Assembly (NCBI RefSeq): GCF_016102285.1
Contig: NZ_JACFOY010000001.1
Span: 434,001 to 498,000 of the forward strand
From: Bartonella sp. M0177
Lineage (GTDB): Bacteria; Pseudomonadota; Alphaproteobacteria; Rhizobiales; Rhizobiaceae
Reading direction: 5' to 3'
DNA: 64,000 bases
Position numbers and translations under genes: made by a program. Positions 29,081-39,304 of this stretch are shown in pieces. Every line of letters starts with the position of its first letter. The first letter of the stretch is position 1. The notes below the pieces were generated by a model. That model saw nothing but the letters and a program-made list of their open reading frames with translations. It was not told where the DNA came from and did not search any database.

Positions 29081-29626
29081 CTCCTTTATACCTAAGTTAG
29101 ATATAGTGTCTGATTTACGCCGGCTTTTTGATAAATTAGCTCCTTACTTCACAAAATAAAATCTTAAAATCTGTGTCGGTAATGTTAAAGCCATTGAACG
29201 AAATCGGGATCATTCGTACATAGCAAAATTTGCCCACTAATTCCTTGTATTTTTGAAATGACACATGAAACGACCAATCCTTACCACCAAAATGCACTCA
29301 GAGCCAGAGCGCATAAAAAGCGCAGATAATAGCAGAAAATAAATTTCTCAAAAAAGATAGAATCGAGCTCTTTGAAATCTTGTTGCATCATATGGGATAA
29401 AAGAAACTATCGTAAGATCGTCGTGTCTTAATGGCGGAGGGACAGTTCCCTTTGTTATTGTTTCAGACTGTCCCATTTAGTTTTGTTAGCAATATCAATT
29501 GGTTATTTTTCTTTATCGTCCCTTATAATACCGTTGTTTCCAAGTTTTATTGGGGGATGAAATGGGGGATGAAAAAATACAAAAGTAATTGATATTACTG
29601 TTTTATATATATTTTTTTGATTGAAA
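29081..29626. other. Gene-free stretch next to tRNA-Ser(UGA), with a hairpin and a partial tRNA-end repeat
   Basis: No gene is seen. GGGACAGT (29439-29446) can pair with ACTGTCCC about 20 bases later. AATGGCGGAGGG (29430-29441) repeats exactly the tRNA 3' end at 29625-29636. TGGGGGATGAAA occurs twice in tandem near 29552-29575. The stretch may be the edge of a former insertion at the tRNA gene. Confidence 0.4.
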
Positions 29627-29716
29627 TGGCGGAGGGGGTGGGATTCGAACCCACGGTACAGTCGCCTGCACGCCGGTTTTCAAGACCGGTGCCTTAAACC
29701 GCTCGGCCACCCCTCC
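29627..29716 (-). tRNA. tRNA-Ser(UGA)
   Basis: Minus strand, 90 nt including encoded CCA. Acceptor GGAGGGG pairs with CCCCTCC, the anticodon loop CTTGAAA gives UGA, the variable arm is long as required for tRNA-Ser, and the T arm is GGGTTCGAATCCC. Discriminator G. Its 3' end faces the accessory block to the left. Confidence 0.95.
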
Positions 29717-29789
29717 AAAAAGGATGCGCAAGTCTTTACAAGGTTCTGGCTAAAGGTCAATCACTTATTTGAATTTTTTTGAGCCAAAT

Positions 29790-31247
29790 TTAATTTGTCC
29801 GAGTTCCTTTATAGATGTTCACTTTCAGATCGCGCACTTTTTTGCGCAAGGTGTTGCGATTAAGCCCCAATAGTTCTGCGGCCTTGATCTGGTTACCCTT
29901 TGTTGCTGTGAGGCAGGCGAGAATAAGCGGGTACTCGACTTCTTCCAAAACTCTGTGATAAAGCCCTGCGGGCGGTAATTCTTCGCCAAATGATGCAAAA
30001 TATTTCTGCATATTCATTTCGACAGCTTCGGCAATTGTGACATTGTCATTAACAGAAGCCGGATTATGAGAATCATGATTTCCGGTTTCGTTTTTTAATT
30101 CTGTTTCGATAACATCAACCGCGATTTCTTCTTGCGGATAAAGAGCTGCAAGTCTGCGTACAAGATTTTCCAATTCCCTGACATTGCCGGGCCAGGAATA
30201 GCGGCGTAACAGATCAAGCCCTTCATTGCTGATATGTTTCAACGGTAAACCGTCATCAGTTGCCATTTTGAAGAAATGACGCACAAGATCGGGAATATCG
30301 TCGGCTCTTTCACGTAAAGCGGGAATGCGCAACGGTACGACATTAAGTCTATAAAACAGATCTTCGCGGAATTGTCCCTGATTGATGAGCTGGTGCAAAT
30401 CCTTGTTGGTTGCAGCAACAATTCTGACATCGGTTTTGATCGGTGTCCGCCCGCCAACGGTCATATATTCGCCCTGTTGCAGGACACGTAAGAGGCGGGT
30501 TTGCGCGTCCATAGGCATGTCGCCAATCTCGTCAAGGAACAATGTGCCGCCGTTCGCTTGTTCAAAACGCCCGCTTGAACGCGTATTGGCACCGGTAAAG
30601 GCACCTTTTTCATGGCCGAATAATTCCGATTCAATGAGATCCTTGGGAATTGCCGCCATATTGATTGCAACAAATGGCCCTTTGCGTCGTCTGCCATATT
30701 CATGAAGTGCGCGTGCAACAAGCTCTTTTCCTGTTCCTGACTCGCCGGTAATCATCACTGTAAGGTCAGTCTGCATCATGCGGGCAAGAATACGATAGAT
30801 TTCCTGCATTGCGGGAGAACGGCCGACAAGCGGCATCGTGTCGTTTGTTTCTTCGGATTTCTGTTTTTCATTTTCGGGGCGGGGTTCAACCATAGCCCGT
30901 CCGACAATATTGATAAGCTCCGATAGATCGAACGGTTTTGGCAGATAGTCATAGGCACCAGCCTCCGAAGCTTTGATTGCGGTCATAAAAGTGTTTTGCG
31001 CACTCATGACAATGACGGGAATTTCCGGACGCGCCTTTTTGATGCGGGGTATAAGATCGAATGCGTTTTCATCAGGCATAACGACGTCGGTAATGACAAG
31101 ATCTCCATCGCCATTGGCAATCCAACGCCATAGCATCGCCGCATTCGGCGCTACCCGCACATCATATCCGGCTCGCGAGAGCGCCTGGTTGAGAACAGTG
31201 CGGATTGCCGCATCGTCATCGGCAACAAGTATCATCCCTTTGGTCAT
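29790..31247 (-). CDS. ntrC: Nitrogen regulation response regulator NtrC
   Basis: 485 residues. The receiver domain (1-120) has phospho-acceptor Asp54 in VITDVVMP and Lys in YLPKPF. The sigma-54 AAA+ domain (about 139-370) has Walker A GESGTGKE (168-175), GAFTGA (215-220) and Walker [13 protein letters not shown]. The C-terminal Fis-type helix-turn-helix is [22 protein letters not shown]. Start MTKGMIL at 31247 overlaps the ntrB stop as ATGA; the longer frame to 31340 lies inside ntrB. Phosphorylated by NtrB, it activates sigma-54 promoters under nitrogen limitation, relevant to the many amino-acid catabolic operons here. Confidence 0.95.
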   Translation of the reverse strand: MTKGMILVADDDAAIRTVLNQALSRAGYDVRVAPNAAMLWRWIANGDGDLVITDVVMPDENAFDLIPRIKKARPEIPVIVMSAQNTFMTAIKASEAGAYDYLPKPFDLSELINIVGRAMVEPRPENEKQKSEETNDTMPLVGRSPAMQEIYRILARMMQTDLTVMITGESGTGKELVARALHEYGRRRKGPFVAINMAAIPKDLIESELFGHEKGAFTGANTRSSGRFEQANGGTLFLDEIGDMPMDAQTRLLRVLQQGEYMTVGGRTPIKTDVRIVAATNKDLHQLINQGQFREDLFYRLNVVPLRIPALRERADDIPDLVRHFFKMATDDGLPLKHISNEGLDLLRRYSWPGNVRELENLVRRLAALYPQEEIAVDVIETELKNETGNHDSHNPASVNDNVTIAEAVEMNMQKYFASFGEELPPAGLYHRVLEEVEYPLILACLTATKGNQIKAAELLGLNRNTLRKKVRDLKVNIYKGTRTN

Positions 31248-32374
31248 TGGCTTTCTCCGCTTGACTTTGGTTCTGTCTCTTCCGGTCGCCACATGGGCAA
31301 GAGAACACGGAATATCGTCCTTCCCGGTTGTGACTCGCATTCAACGACCCCGCCGTGGTCATTCACAAGTTTTGCAACAAGAGCAAGGCCGAGGCCGGAT
31401 CCATTCGGTTTACTGGTGATAAACGGGTCAAAAAGGTTTTCCTGAATGTCTTTGGGGACACCCGGTCCATTATCCTCGACACAGAATTCCATAGGCAATG
31501 TGACTTTATCATGCCGCCCTTGTACAGAAAGCTTGATGCCCGGTCGGTAGGACGAGGTAAGCGTAATTGTAGGATTCTCTACGCCGCCCAGCGCTTCAGT
31601 CGCGTTTTTAACAAGATTGAGGAAAATCTGGATAAGCTGGTCGCGATTGGCATAGACCGGAGGCAGTGACGGATCATATTTTTCAATAAATTTGATCTTT
31701 TTTGCAAAACCGCTTTGCGCCAGCCTTTTTACGTGATCAAGTACTGTATGGATATTCACCGGAAAACGTTCGATTGGCCGTTCATCGGAGAACACTTCCA
31801 TACGATCGACCAGAGCAACGATACGATCTGTCTCATCAGTAATCAGACGTGTGAGTTGCCGGTCATCATCGCTGACAACACTTTCAAGAAGTTGCGCAGC
31901 ACCACGAATACCTGAAAGCGGGTTTTTTATTTCATGGGCAAGCATTGAAGCAAGGCCAGTCACCGAACGGGCAGCCCCTCTATGGGTCATCTGCCTGTCA
32001 AGCTTTTCCGCCATGGATTTTTCCTGAAACAACACAACGACACTTCCCGGAATTTCCGGTAGTGGTTGAACAAAAATATCCACGAGCTTGTCATAACCGA
32101 GTTTTGGGGACGATAAATCGACATGATATTCATTGACTGGTTTGGGTTTTTCTCTGACCTGATTGATGAGCGAGAGAAGAGGGCTACCAAAGGGTAAGAA
32201 TGTTTCGAGTCTGTTTCGTGCCAATACAGAAGAACTCGCCTTGAAGAATTGTTCGGCATCGGCATTGGCATAGGCGATGCTATTATCCTTGTCGACAAGA
32301 ATAACCGGATGTCGGACAGCATCAAGCACCAGTCTTGCAAGATTTTGTTCAGAATTTTTTGCTTTTTGTTGCAT
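31244..32374 (-). CDS. ntrB: Nitrogen regulation sensor kinase NtrB
   Basis: 376 residues, cytoplasmic (no membrane helices). A PAS-like sensor occupies about 10-125. The phospho-acceptor is His147 in [12 protein letters not shown], followed by DHp helices and a HATPase domain with [10 protein letters not shown] (N box), [10 protein letters not shown] (G1) and [14 protein letters not shown] (G2). It phosphorylates or dephosphorylates NtrC depending on PII signalling. It is two bases after dusB and overlaps ntrC by four bases, the standard rhizobial dusB-ntrB-ntrC operon. Confidence 0.95.
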   Translation of the reverse strand: MQQKAKNSEQNLARLVLDAVRHPVILVDKDNSIAYANADAEQFFKASSSVLARNRLETFLPFGSPLLSLINQVREKPKPVNEYHVDLSSPKLGYDKLVDIFVQPLPEIPGSVVVLFQEKSMAEKLDRQMTHRGAARSVTGLASMLAHEIKNPLSGIRGAAQLLESVVSDDDRQLTRLITDETDRIVALVDRMEVFSDERPIERFPVNIHTVLDHVKRLAQSGFAKKIKFIEKYDPSLPPVYANRDQLIQIFLNLVKNATEALGGVENPTITLTSSYRPGIKLSVQGRHDKVTLPMEFCVEDNGPGVPKDIQENLFDPFITSKPNGSGLGLALVAKLVNDHGGVVECESQPGRTIFRVLLPMWRPEETEPKSSGESQ

Positions 32375-32376
32375 CG

Positions 32377-33363
32377 TCAGGCTGCCTTTTCCGGATTATC
32401 CAAATCTCTTGAAAATATCGAATTGAGCAGTGTCAGAACGTGTTCCGGCTTGCGTGAAGTCATAATTTCCTGCCGTTCTTCACTGCTATAGAAGCCCTTG
32501 GCGTGTTTGTTCAAATACCAGTCGATATGTTTTCGAGCATGACGCACACCGGTATTTTCGCCATAATAGTCGAGCATCGCGCGATAATGGTCGCAAATAT
32601 AATGGTCGAGATTCTGACAGAAGGGGTGGCCTGCGATTTCTCCTGCCAACCACGGTGCACCATAGCTTGCCCGCCCGATCATGACAGCATCGGCGCCAGA
32701 ACGACGAAGGCATTCTTCCGCTTGCTTAAGATTTCCGATATCGCCATTTGCAACCATCGGAATCGAAATAACATCGCGAACCTTTTTCAAAGCATCCCAA
32801 TCGGCTTGACCGTTGTAAAATTGCATTCTTGTGCGGCCATGCACGGTAATCATGGAAATACCGGCTTCTTCGGCCATTTTTGCAAGTTCCGGCGCATTGA
32901 TTGTTGTTTCATCCCAACCAAGCCGCATTTTGAGCGAAACGGGAATTCTAGCTACTTTGAGAACCGCTTCGATCAAGGACATGGCAAGTTTCAAGTCGCG
33001 CATAAGGGCAGCACCGGAATATCCGCCGATAACCTTTTTAGCTGGACACCCCATATTGATATCAATCATATCGGCATGATTATCCTGAACAATTTCGGTT
33101 GCTCTTGCCATCCATTCCGGCTCACGACCGGCAAGCTGTACAACATGTTGTGGGAGACCCTTGCCATTTATGCGCATCTGGCTTTCAACCGCGCCGGAAC
33201 ATAATTCTGCGCTAGCCACCATTTCCGAAACCACCATGCCGGCACCGGCACACCAACTTCTTTGGCGGAAAGGCAAATCGCTCACGCCCGACATAGGAGC
33301 AAGAAAAACGCGGTTTCTAAACTCGATATTGCCAACTTTGAGAGGTGTGGAAAGAAAGGTCAA
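32377..33363 (-). CDS. dusB: tRNA-dihydrouridine synthase DusB (NifR3)
   Basis: 328 residues, FMN TIM barrel. Landmarks are [38 protein letters not shown] with the catalytic Cys, [22 protein letters not shown] and [24 protein letters not shown] for FMN phosphate. It reduces uridines in the tRNA D-loop. The frame begins with TTG (33363) with AAGG upstream; no in-frame ATG fits the usual N-terminus. First gene of the ntrBC operon. Confidence 0.93.
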   Translation of the reverse strand: MTFLSTPLKVGNIEFRNRVFLAPMSGVSDLPFRQRSWCAGAGMVVSEMVASAELCSGAVESQMRINGKGLPQHVVQLAGREPEWMARATEIVQDNHADMIDINMGCPAKKVIGGYSGAALMRDLKLAMSLIEAVLKVARIPVSLKMRLGWDETTINAPELAKMAEEAGISMITVHGRTRMQFYNGQADWDALKKVRDVISIPMVANGDIGNLKQAEECLRRSGADAVMIGRASYGAPWLAGEIAGHPFCQNLDHYICDHYRAMLDYYGENTGVRHARKHIDWYLNKHAKGFYSSEERQEIMTSRKPEHVLTLLNSIFSRDLDNPEKAA

Positions 33364-33631
33364 TCATTCGTGCCTTTTTGTTGTGCAATTTTAAAAACGC
33401 CTAATCTTTTACCATTTTATCAATAAAAGGCAATGCTGAGGGGATAATTTCGTTGTAAAAATCGACTTTTATCTATCGGAAATAAGGACATGAAAAAACG
33501 GGGCGTTAAATATAAATTGAAATGCGCAAACGAATTGGACATTGTAAAATGGTAAAAGCTTATTGAAAAATTCGAAAAGCTGTATCAATTTTGGGCTATA
33601 AGACAGCAATATTTTTGAAGGGATAGAGATT

Positions 33632-34234
33632 ATGAAATTGTATTTTGCCCCCGGTGCCTGTTCACTCTCTCCACATATCGTAGCGCTGGAAGCCGGAATA
33701 CCGATCACACTTGAAAAGGTTGACTTGGCCAAAAAGAAAACGGCGAGTGGCAAAGATTATTTGACGGTTACTCAAAAAGGCTATGTTCCGGCACTTGAAC
33801 TTGATGATGGTCGGGTCATTACCGAAGGTCCTGCTATTGTTCAATATCTGGCCGATCTCAAACCGGAAAAGAATTTGGCTGAAAAACCGGGTACATTCGA
33901 GCGGGCAAAAGTACAGGAATGGCTGAATTATATTGCGACCGAACTTCATAAAGGTTTTGGACCGCTTTTCCATCCCGGTTCAGAGGAAGAAAAAAAGGCT
34001 GCGAAAACAAAACTTATCCAGAGGCTTGTCTATGCAGAAAAACAGCTTGAAAATTCCGAGTTTGTTGCGAGCGACCATTTCACTGTAGCCGATGCCTATC
34101 TTTTCACCGTTTTGACATGGTGCAAATTTGTGGGGATTGATCTTCTCGATATGCCGGCCTTGTCTTCCTATATGGAAAAGATCAATGGCCGCGACAGCGT
34201 AAAAAAAGCTTTTGCTGACGAAAAGGCAGCCTGA
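33632..34234 (+). CDS. Glutathione S-transferase (beta-class-like)
   Basis: 200 residues. The N-terminal thioredoxin-like half opens MKLYFAPGACSLSPHIVALEAG with the catalytic Cys10 of beta-class GSTs and Ser12. KGYVPALELDDGRVITEGPAIVQYLAD is the glutathione-binding loop with cis-Pro. The helical C-terminal half carries DHFTVADAYLFTVL, the N-capping box. It is a cytoplasmic detoxification or peroxidase enzyme. AGGGAT lies upstream of the ATG. It is divergent from dusB and monocistronic, ending before a hairpin. Confidence 0.92.
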   Translation: MKLYFAPGACSLSPHIVALEAGIPITLEKVDLAKKKTASGKDYLTVTQKGYVPALELDDGRVITEGPAIVQYLADLKPEKNLAEKPGTFERAKVQEWLNYIATELHKGFGPLFHPGSEEEKKAAKTKLIQRLVYAEKQLENSEFVASDHFTVADAYLFTVLTWCKFVGIDLLDMPALSSYMEKINGRDSVKKAFADEKAA

Positions 34235-34708
34235 AACATAATTAAAATAGGCGGGAAATCATCGCGAAAGCGAATAAATATCCCGCACAATCTATTGAAA
34301 GAGTTTTCATTATTGAAAAGTTTTCAAGGGGAAGAAAAGCCTGCTTTTGACTGAACGTCTGGCAGGCTTTTCATTTGGCAAATTTGGAGTTTCCATAATA
34401 TCCTCTTTCATAAAAAATTTAGGGAATGCCCGACACGCACGTTCGTCCGATTTTAAAAATTATTGAAAGACGGTATTATTGCTTAATTGCTGTTGCTCTG
34501 CCCTCAGCACCGGATGCGGTAGTTCCGGTTCAGTAATTGCGGGGACAAGTCATAAAGGTTTCACGCAATTAGCACATTTCGTTAGGGCACTCTTCGGCTG
34601 TTTGTTGCCATTATCTCTGCAGACAATGATGAATGAGCGACTTTTTCCTGTATGAAATGAAGTTTCCTCTTGAACTCGGAGTCTTTCCCGTTATATTGCA
34701 GCCTCGCT
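34235..34708. other. Gap between GST and tRNA-Ser(GGA)
   Basis: About 470 bases without a gene. It contains the candidate terminator at 34335-34381 and, close to 34700, the promoter region of the tRNA. Nothing else recognised. Confidence 0.5.
34335..34381 (+). terminator. Candidate terminator after GST
   Basis: AAAAGCCTGC (34335-34344) and GCAGGCTTTT (34372-34381) are perfect complements separated by 27 bases, ending in TTTT. The large loop lowers the expected efficiency. Confidence 0.55.
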
Positions 34709-34798
34709 GGAGAGGTGGCCGAGTGGTTGAAGGCGCACGCCTGGAACGCGTGTATACGGGCAACCGTATCAAGGGTTCGAATCCCTTTCTCTCCGCCA
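34709..34798 (+). tRNA. tRNA-Ser(GGA)
   Basis: 90 nt including CCA. Acceptor GGAGAGG, anticodon loop CTGGAAC (anticodon GGA), long variable arm, T arm AGGGTTCGAATCCCT, discriminator G. Its 3' end faces the autotransporter/ApeA accessory block on the right. Confidence 0.95.
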
Positions 34799-35034
34799 TT
34801 AGGACATTATAATTATACGATGTTCCTTTTTATCCCACACAATACAGCGAGATTTCAAAGGGTTAGATTCCGTCTTTTTCTTAAGAGATTTATTTTCTGT
34901 TATTATTTGAAAATTTCCTGCACTTTTCCTCTGTTTGCGGTTTTCGTTGGTGAGGGTCGATATTTTTACGGCTGTTGTCAGACTAACGCTCACCCGTTTC
35001 AAAAGAGCAGGGATAGCCGTTTTTATGCAAGTGA
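34799..35034. other. Gap after tRNA-Ser(GGA)
   Basis: No credible gene. The frame 34670-35053 runs through the tRNA and is an artefact. From about 34955 on, the DNA resembles 16830-16955, i.e. the outer flank of IS copy A. Confidence 0.4.
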
Positions 35035-35738
35035 CAAATTATATCATTCCTGAAGAGGTGTTGTTCGTTTTTTCTTGTATGTTTGTCTGGTGAAGAGATG
35101 CCTTTCGTGATTAAAATAATTGTTAACTCGTCCGTTTATATCGATAAAATCTTCATAAATGAGGCTTTCAAACTTTTAAAATGCTCGTTCTCGTCACCGA
35201 AAGGTTAGATGAGAATTCTTACATCAATTATTGAGACGGCGACCTGTTTCTTGACGACCTTCTATGCCAATATTCCGGAATGCTGCTTTAGATGATGCAG
35301 GCCGATTTGTATTATAACTTCAGTTAACCCGTTTTCTTTCATAGTTTTTTGATAAACTCCAAGGCAGTCTTCTTATTTCGATGCCTGAAAATATAAATTC
35401 AGGAACTTCGCCTTTATGATCAACTGCTCGCCATAGATAATGTTGAACACCGTTGATCTTGACGAAGACTTTATTCAAACGACATTGCCAATTGGGGTGT
35501 TGGTTCTTGCGTTTCTTTCTTATTGAACGAGCTATTCATCTGGCAAAAGAGAAAACTGATAACGCGCAGTTTTAACGAAAGTATCTATATCTCAATCATC
35601 GAATATATCTTCAACTTGGCGAAAGAGGAGTTGATATAGAAAGTAAAAAAATATAGTAAAACGAACGATTTTCGTGTTAAGTTTAGAAATATTTTAATGC
35701 ATCTATTGCACTCATGGCGTAAAAATATCATTAATAAT
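35035..35738 (-). pseudogene. Decayed IS6-family transposase (copy B), left of the autotransporter
   Basis: Minus-strand pieces reproduce an IS6-type transposase: NQHPNWQCRLNKVFVKINGV, QHYLWRAVDHKGEVPEFIF, then GRQETGRRLNN, KNSHLTFR, RERAF and a C-terminal NYFNHERHLFTRQTYKKKRTT. Many stops interrupt it. Its N-terminal end faces the autotransporter and ends with the segment CACTCATGGCGTAAAAATAT, whose complement is repeated at the matching end of copy C. Confidence 0.75.
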
Positions 35739-35888
35739 CATATTAAAAAAGTTAGCCGGTTAATTAAATATGTTTGAAATACAAATTTAATATTAATATT
35801 ATTATAGAATCACTTGATTATTAAAAAATGATATTGTAGAAGCCAAAAAAATTAAAAGTTAAAAACTTATCTTTTTTAAGGATATAAT
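35739..35888 (+). promoter_or_regulatory. AT-rich promoter region of the autotransporter
   Basis: 150 bases of nearly pure A/T between the IS end and the gene, including TTGATT...TATTGT-like boxes near 35814-35836 and AAGGAT as ribosome site. No regulator site recognised. Confidence 0.4.
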
Positions 35889-38840
35889 ATGAAAAACTTG
35901 ACCTCAATGGCCATGCTTTTATGTGGAGTTAGCTCGTTTACTGTGTCGGCATACGCGGATATTATTGAGGATTTAACTGGTAAATGTAGCCCTTATAATT
36001 GTGTATGGAGTGATGACGAAGTTGAACAAACGATCGGAACAGAAAAAACTTATGCTCGTATGTTTATAGGAAGTGGAACATACAGCGTTTCTGGACCGGA
36101 TACAGTTTTAAATATAAAAATAAATGAAGGTGCACCGGCATATCTACGTCAGGGAAGCCTATATGTCGGTAATCCGGAAGGTAGTTACAATACTCACTCC
36201 TCATTAATTATAAATGATCATGCGAAAGTTAATTTGGATTATAGTCTTTATATCGGGGGCGACCAAGGAAGTGACTCGAGTTCCATGGTAGTTTTAGATG
36301 GTGGTTCAACCTTAAGCGCCGGATCTGTAATGAATGCAGGTGGGGCGGGAACTGCTAGTCTCGTGGTTAAAGGTGCCAGCGTCATTAATGTGCTTCAAAA
36401 ACAAAATGTTTCGAATGGAAATTTTTATAATGGAGTGTCAGCGTTCGGAACGACTACGATTTCAGGCGAAGGTTCTCAAATTAACGTCGATGGTCTGTTT
36501 TATGCAAGCACCAACGCAGAAGGAATATTTAATATTGAGAATAATGGTGAGTTAAATACCAAAGGTGTTTCTTCTGTCGGTGAAGAACATTATGGCCAAG
36601 TGAATATCATTGGGGGGCGCTGGAATAGTTCTTCGACAGTTAATTTATACAAAAGAGGTGAAATAAATATCTCTGATGGTGGTATTCTGTCCACAAATAT
36701 ATTTAGTCTGTCTGGTGAAGGGGAAAATGCAGGCCGGACAACAACGATTTCTCTTGCTAGAGGCGGGAAATTTAATATTTTAAATGATATTACGACATAT
36801 TATACAGCCGCGAATACCTTACTGAAAATTGCTAGCGGTTCTACAATGGATGTGAACGGTAAGTTCAATGTTGGTGGGGTTGGAGCTTCAAGATCCGAAA
36901 ACACTACGCAGCATCATGATATTGTTGTCGATGGCGACGGTTCGTTATTAACGGTCAAAAGTCTCTCCTTAACTCCTGATGGAGGCGAGACAAACTTTAC
37001 TCTATCCAATAACGGAAGATTGAAAAGCTCCGGGGATATTCTTTTAACCGATACCAATGTCAATTCTACTGCGACATTAAATATTGGTGCAGCGGCTGGT
37101 AAGACTGCTGCTGCAGCCGGTGTTGTCGATGCAACAAATATTCGAGTTGGTAGTGGTACTTCTACAATCAATTTTAATCACACTTCAACAGATTATAATT
37201 TTTCAAGCGCAATCACTGAAGCAACAAGTGGTGCAACCAATGGCACGATCAATCAAATTGCCGGCCATACAAGATTAACGGCTGACAGTAGCGGTTTTGG
37301 TGGTCAAACAAATGTTGCAGGTGGTTCACTTATTGTTAATGGTTCTCTTGGTGGCAATTTGTCTGTTGATACAGCTGGTATACTCGAAGGCTTTGGAAAC
37401 GTCGGTAATGTGACAAATGCCGGTATTGTTTCGCCCGGTGATGGTAAAGCCAATATCGGTACATTAAAAATTAACGGCAATTACGTTGGTAATGGTGGCT
37501 CATTACTGCTTGATACTGTTCTTGGTGATAGCCATTCACTTACAGACCAGCTGATGATTACAGGTGATGCTTCTGGTACGACATCCGTCACAGTAACAAA
37601 TCGTGGTGGTCTTGGTGCTTTGACAACCGGTAATGGCATCGAGGTTATCACTGTTGGGGGCACTTCTACCGCGGATGCTTTTGCTCTGAAAAGTGATTAT
37701 CAGTTTGAAGGGCAAAATGCTGTTGTTGGAGGGGCTTATGCTTACTCGCTCTATCATGGGATTGGAAGTGACGGCAGTTGGTACTTGCGTACGCTTGATA
37801 CAACCTATTTCCCTTCGATAATTTCAGGGAAACCGACACATCCTTCAAGTCCTGTTTATCAACCAGGTGTACCTTTATATGAAGTTTACCCACAAGTTCT
37901 TCAACAAATGAATAAGCTTGGTACACTGGAACAGCGTGTTGGTAATCGTACATGGCTTGAACAACATGAAAATGGTGTTGATGCAGCCGGATTGACGGAA
38001 GGTCGTGGTTTTTGGATGAAGGTTGAAGGCTCGGCAAGCCATATCAATTCGGATAAAAGCAAAACCAATGCGAACTATGATTTAAACATTGTTAAAACAC
38101 AGCTTGGCTTGGACTTTGAAGCTATTGAAAATACACAAGGCACATTTATTGGTGGTGTGTACTTCCAATATGGCCATGCTAAAGGCGATATCTCATCACG
38201 TTTTGGCAAAGGTGATATCAAAGCAGATGGTTATGGCCTTGGTGGAACATTAACATGGTACGGCAATAATGGCTTTTATGTTGATAGTGTTGCACAAGCT
38301 ATGTGGTATGAGTCGGATATTGATTCCGATACGCTTGATCGTCGTGAGATTGATGGCAATAAGGGGACTGGCTATTCATTGAGCGTTGAAGCAGGAAAAA
38401 AGATTGCTGTTGCCAATGGCTGGAATGTAACACCACAGGCACAATTATCATATAGTTCAGTTGATTTTGATAGTTTCCATGATGTTTACAAGGCGCGAGT
38501 TAGCCGTAACGATGGTGACGCTTTAACAGGTCGCCTCGGTGTTGCCTTTGATCGCGAGAAGGCATGGAAATCAGCTGCCGGTGATGTGCGTCGTTTAAAA
38601 GTTTATGGTATTGCAAATCTTTACTATGAGTTTCTGGATGGAACACAGGTGGAAGTTACGGGCGTCAAGTTCCGCAACCAACCGGATCGTTTCTGGGGAG
38701 GTTTAGGAGCTGGTCTTTCCCACGACTGGAAAGATGACAAATACTCGCTCTATGGTGAAGTTGCTGCACGTTCAAGCTTTAATGACTTTGGTAACAGCTA
38801 CTCACTTAATGGAACGGTGGGCTTTAGAGCCAAGTTCTAA
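35889..38840 (+). CDS. Autotransporter (type Va), beta-helical passenger with outer-membrane barrel
   Basis: 983 residues. A signal peptide ends at about AYA-DI (residue 23). The passenger (24-about 640) is rich in short Gly/Asn/Ser repeats such as GGSTLSAGSVMNAGGAGTASLVVKG, typical of a parallel beta-helix, with a PL-type autotransporter repeat (QIAGHTRLTADSSGFGGQTNVAGGSL...GFGNVGNVTNAGIVSPGDG) near 455-525. The C-terminal barrel (about 700-983) contains RGFWMKVEGSASHI, FIGGVYFQYGHAKGDI and the terminal GFRAKF. It exposes the passenger on the cell surface, probably as an adhesin. It stands alone between two inverted IS6-type remnants. Confidence 0.9.
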   Translation: MKNLTSMAMLLCGVSSFTVSAYADIIEDLTGKCSPYNCVWSDDEVEQTIGTEKTYARMFIGSGTYSVSGPDTVLNIKINEGAPAYLRQGSLYVGNPEGSYNTHSSLIINDHAKVNLDYSLYIGGDQGSDSSSMVVLDGGSTLSAGSVMNAGGAGTASLVVKGASVINVLQKQNVSNGNFYNGVSAFGTTTISGEGSQINVDGLFYASTNAEGIFNIENNGELNTKGVSSVGEEHYGQVNIIGGRWNSSSTVNLYKRGEINISDGGILSTNIFSLSGEGENAGRTTTISLARGGKFNILNDITTYYTAANTLLKIASGSTMDVNGKFNVGGVGASRSENTTQHHDIVVDGDGSLLTVKSLSLTPDGGETNFTLSNNGRLKSSGDILLTDTNVNSTATLNIGAAAGKTAAAAGVVDATNIRVGSGTSTINFNHTSTDYNFSSAITEATSGATNGTINQIAGHTRLTADSSGFGGQTNVAGGSLIVNGSLGGNLSVDTAGILEGFGNVGNVTNAGIVSPGDGKANIGTLKINGNYVGNGGSLLLDTVLGDSHSLTDQLMITGDASGTTSVTVTNRGGLGALTTGNGIEVITVGGTSTADAFALKSDYQFEGQNAVVGGAYAYSLYHGIGSDGSWYLRTLDTTYFPSIISGKPTHPSSPVYQPGVPLYEVYPQVLQQMNKLGTLEQRVGNRTWLEQHENGVDAAGLTEGRGFWMKVEGSASHINSDKSKTNANYDLNIVKTQLGLDFEAIENTQGTFIGGVYFQYGHAKGDISSRFGKGDIKADGYGLGGTLTWYGNNGFYVDSVAQAMWYESDIDSDTLDRREIDGNKGTGYSLSVEAGKKIAVANGWNVTPQAQLSYSSVDFDSFHDVYKARVSRNDGDALTGRLGVAFDREKAWKSAAGDVRRLKVYGIANLYYEFLDGTQVEVTGVKFRNQPDRFWGGLGAGLSHDWKDDKYSLYGEVAARSSFNDFGNSYSLNGTVGFRAKF

Positions 38841-38924
38841 ACGACCTTTATAAATAAAGGGCATTGTCAGAGTAATTTTTACATTTGATCATGGCGTGAT
38901 ATTTTTACGCCATGAGTGCGATAG
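38841..38924 (+). terminator. Hairpin after the autotransporter, overlapping the end of IS copy C
   Basis: CATGGCGT (about 38891) and ACGCCATG (about 38908) are perfect complements; the loop is GATATTTTT. The right arm is also part of the sequence shared with IS copy B, so the terminator function may be borrowed from the IS end. Confidence 0.45.
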
Positions 38925-39265
38925 ATCCATTCAAATATTTCAAAACTTAACCCGAAAAGCATTCGTTTTTGCCGTATTTTTTACGTTCTATACCAACTCC
39001 GCTTTCGCCAAGTTGAAGATATATTACATGATTGAGGTATAGAGATTTTCCTTGAAACTGTGCGTTATCAGTTTTCATCTTTTGCCAGATGAATAGCTTG
39101 TTCAATACGAAAGAAACGTAAAAACCAACACACGAATTGGCAGTGGCATTTGGATGAAATCTTCGTCGAGATCAAAGGTGTTCGACATTATCTATGGCGA
39201 GCAGTTGATCATAAAGGCGAAGTTTCTGAATTTATATTTCCAGGCGCCGTAAAAAGAAAACTGCG
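38899..39265 (+). pseudogene. Truncated IS6-family transposase (copy C), right of the autotransporter
   Basis: Plus-strand fragments match the N-terminal half of copy B in reverse orientation: the shared edge TGATATTTTTACGCCATGAG, then LARLNLTRK-like and NTRIGSGIWMK, followed by HYLWRAVDHKGEVSEFIF and a stop-rich end. Everything after about 39265 of the transposase is missing. Copies B and C therefore point away from each other on either side of the autotransporter. Confidence 0.72.
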
Positions 39266-39304
39266 TTAGAAAATTTATCTCGTCGAAGGATGTAGGGGAT
39301 AACA

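Noticed and set aside
29545-29580. CRISPR-like repetition of TGGGGGATGAAA
   Set aside because: Only two adjacent copies without spacers; no array structure and no cas genes.
32503-33204. 233-codon frame opposite dusB
   Set aside because: Shadow of dusB, whose FMN and catalytic motifs are complete.
34670-35053. 127-codon plus-strand frame
   Set aside because: It runs straight through tRNA-Ser(GGA) and into an IS remnant, so it is an artefact.
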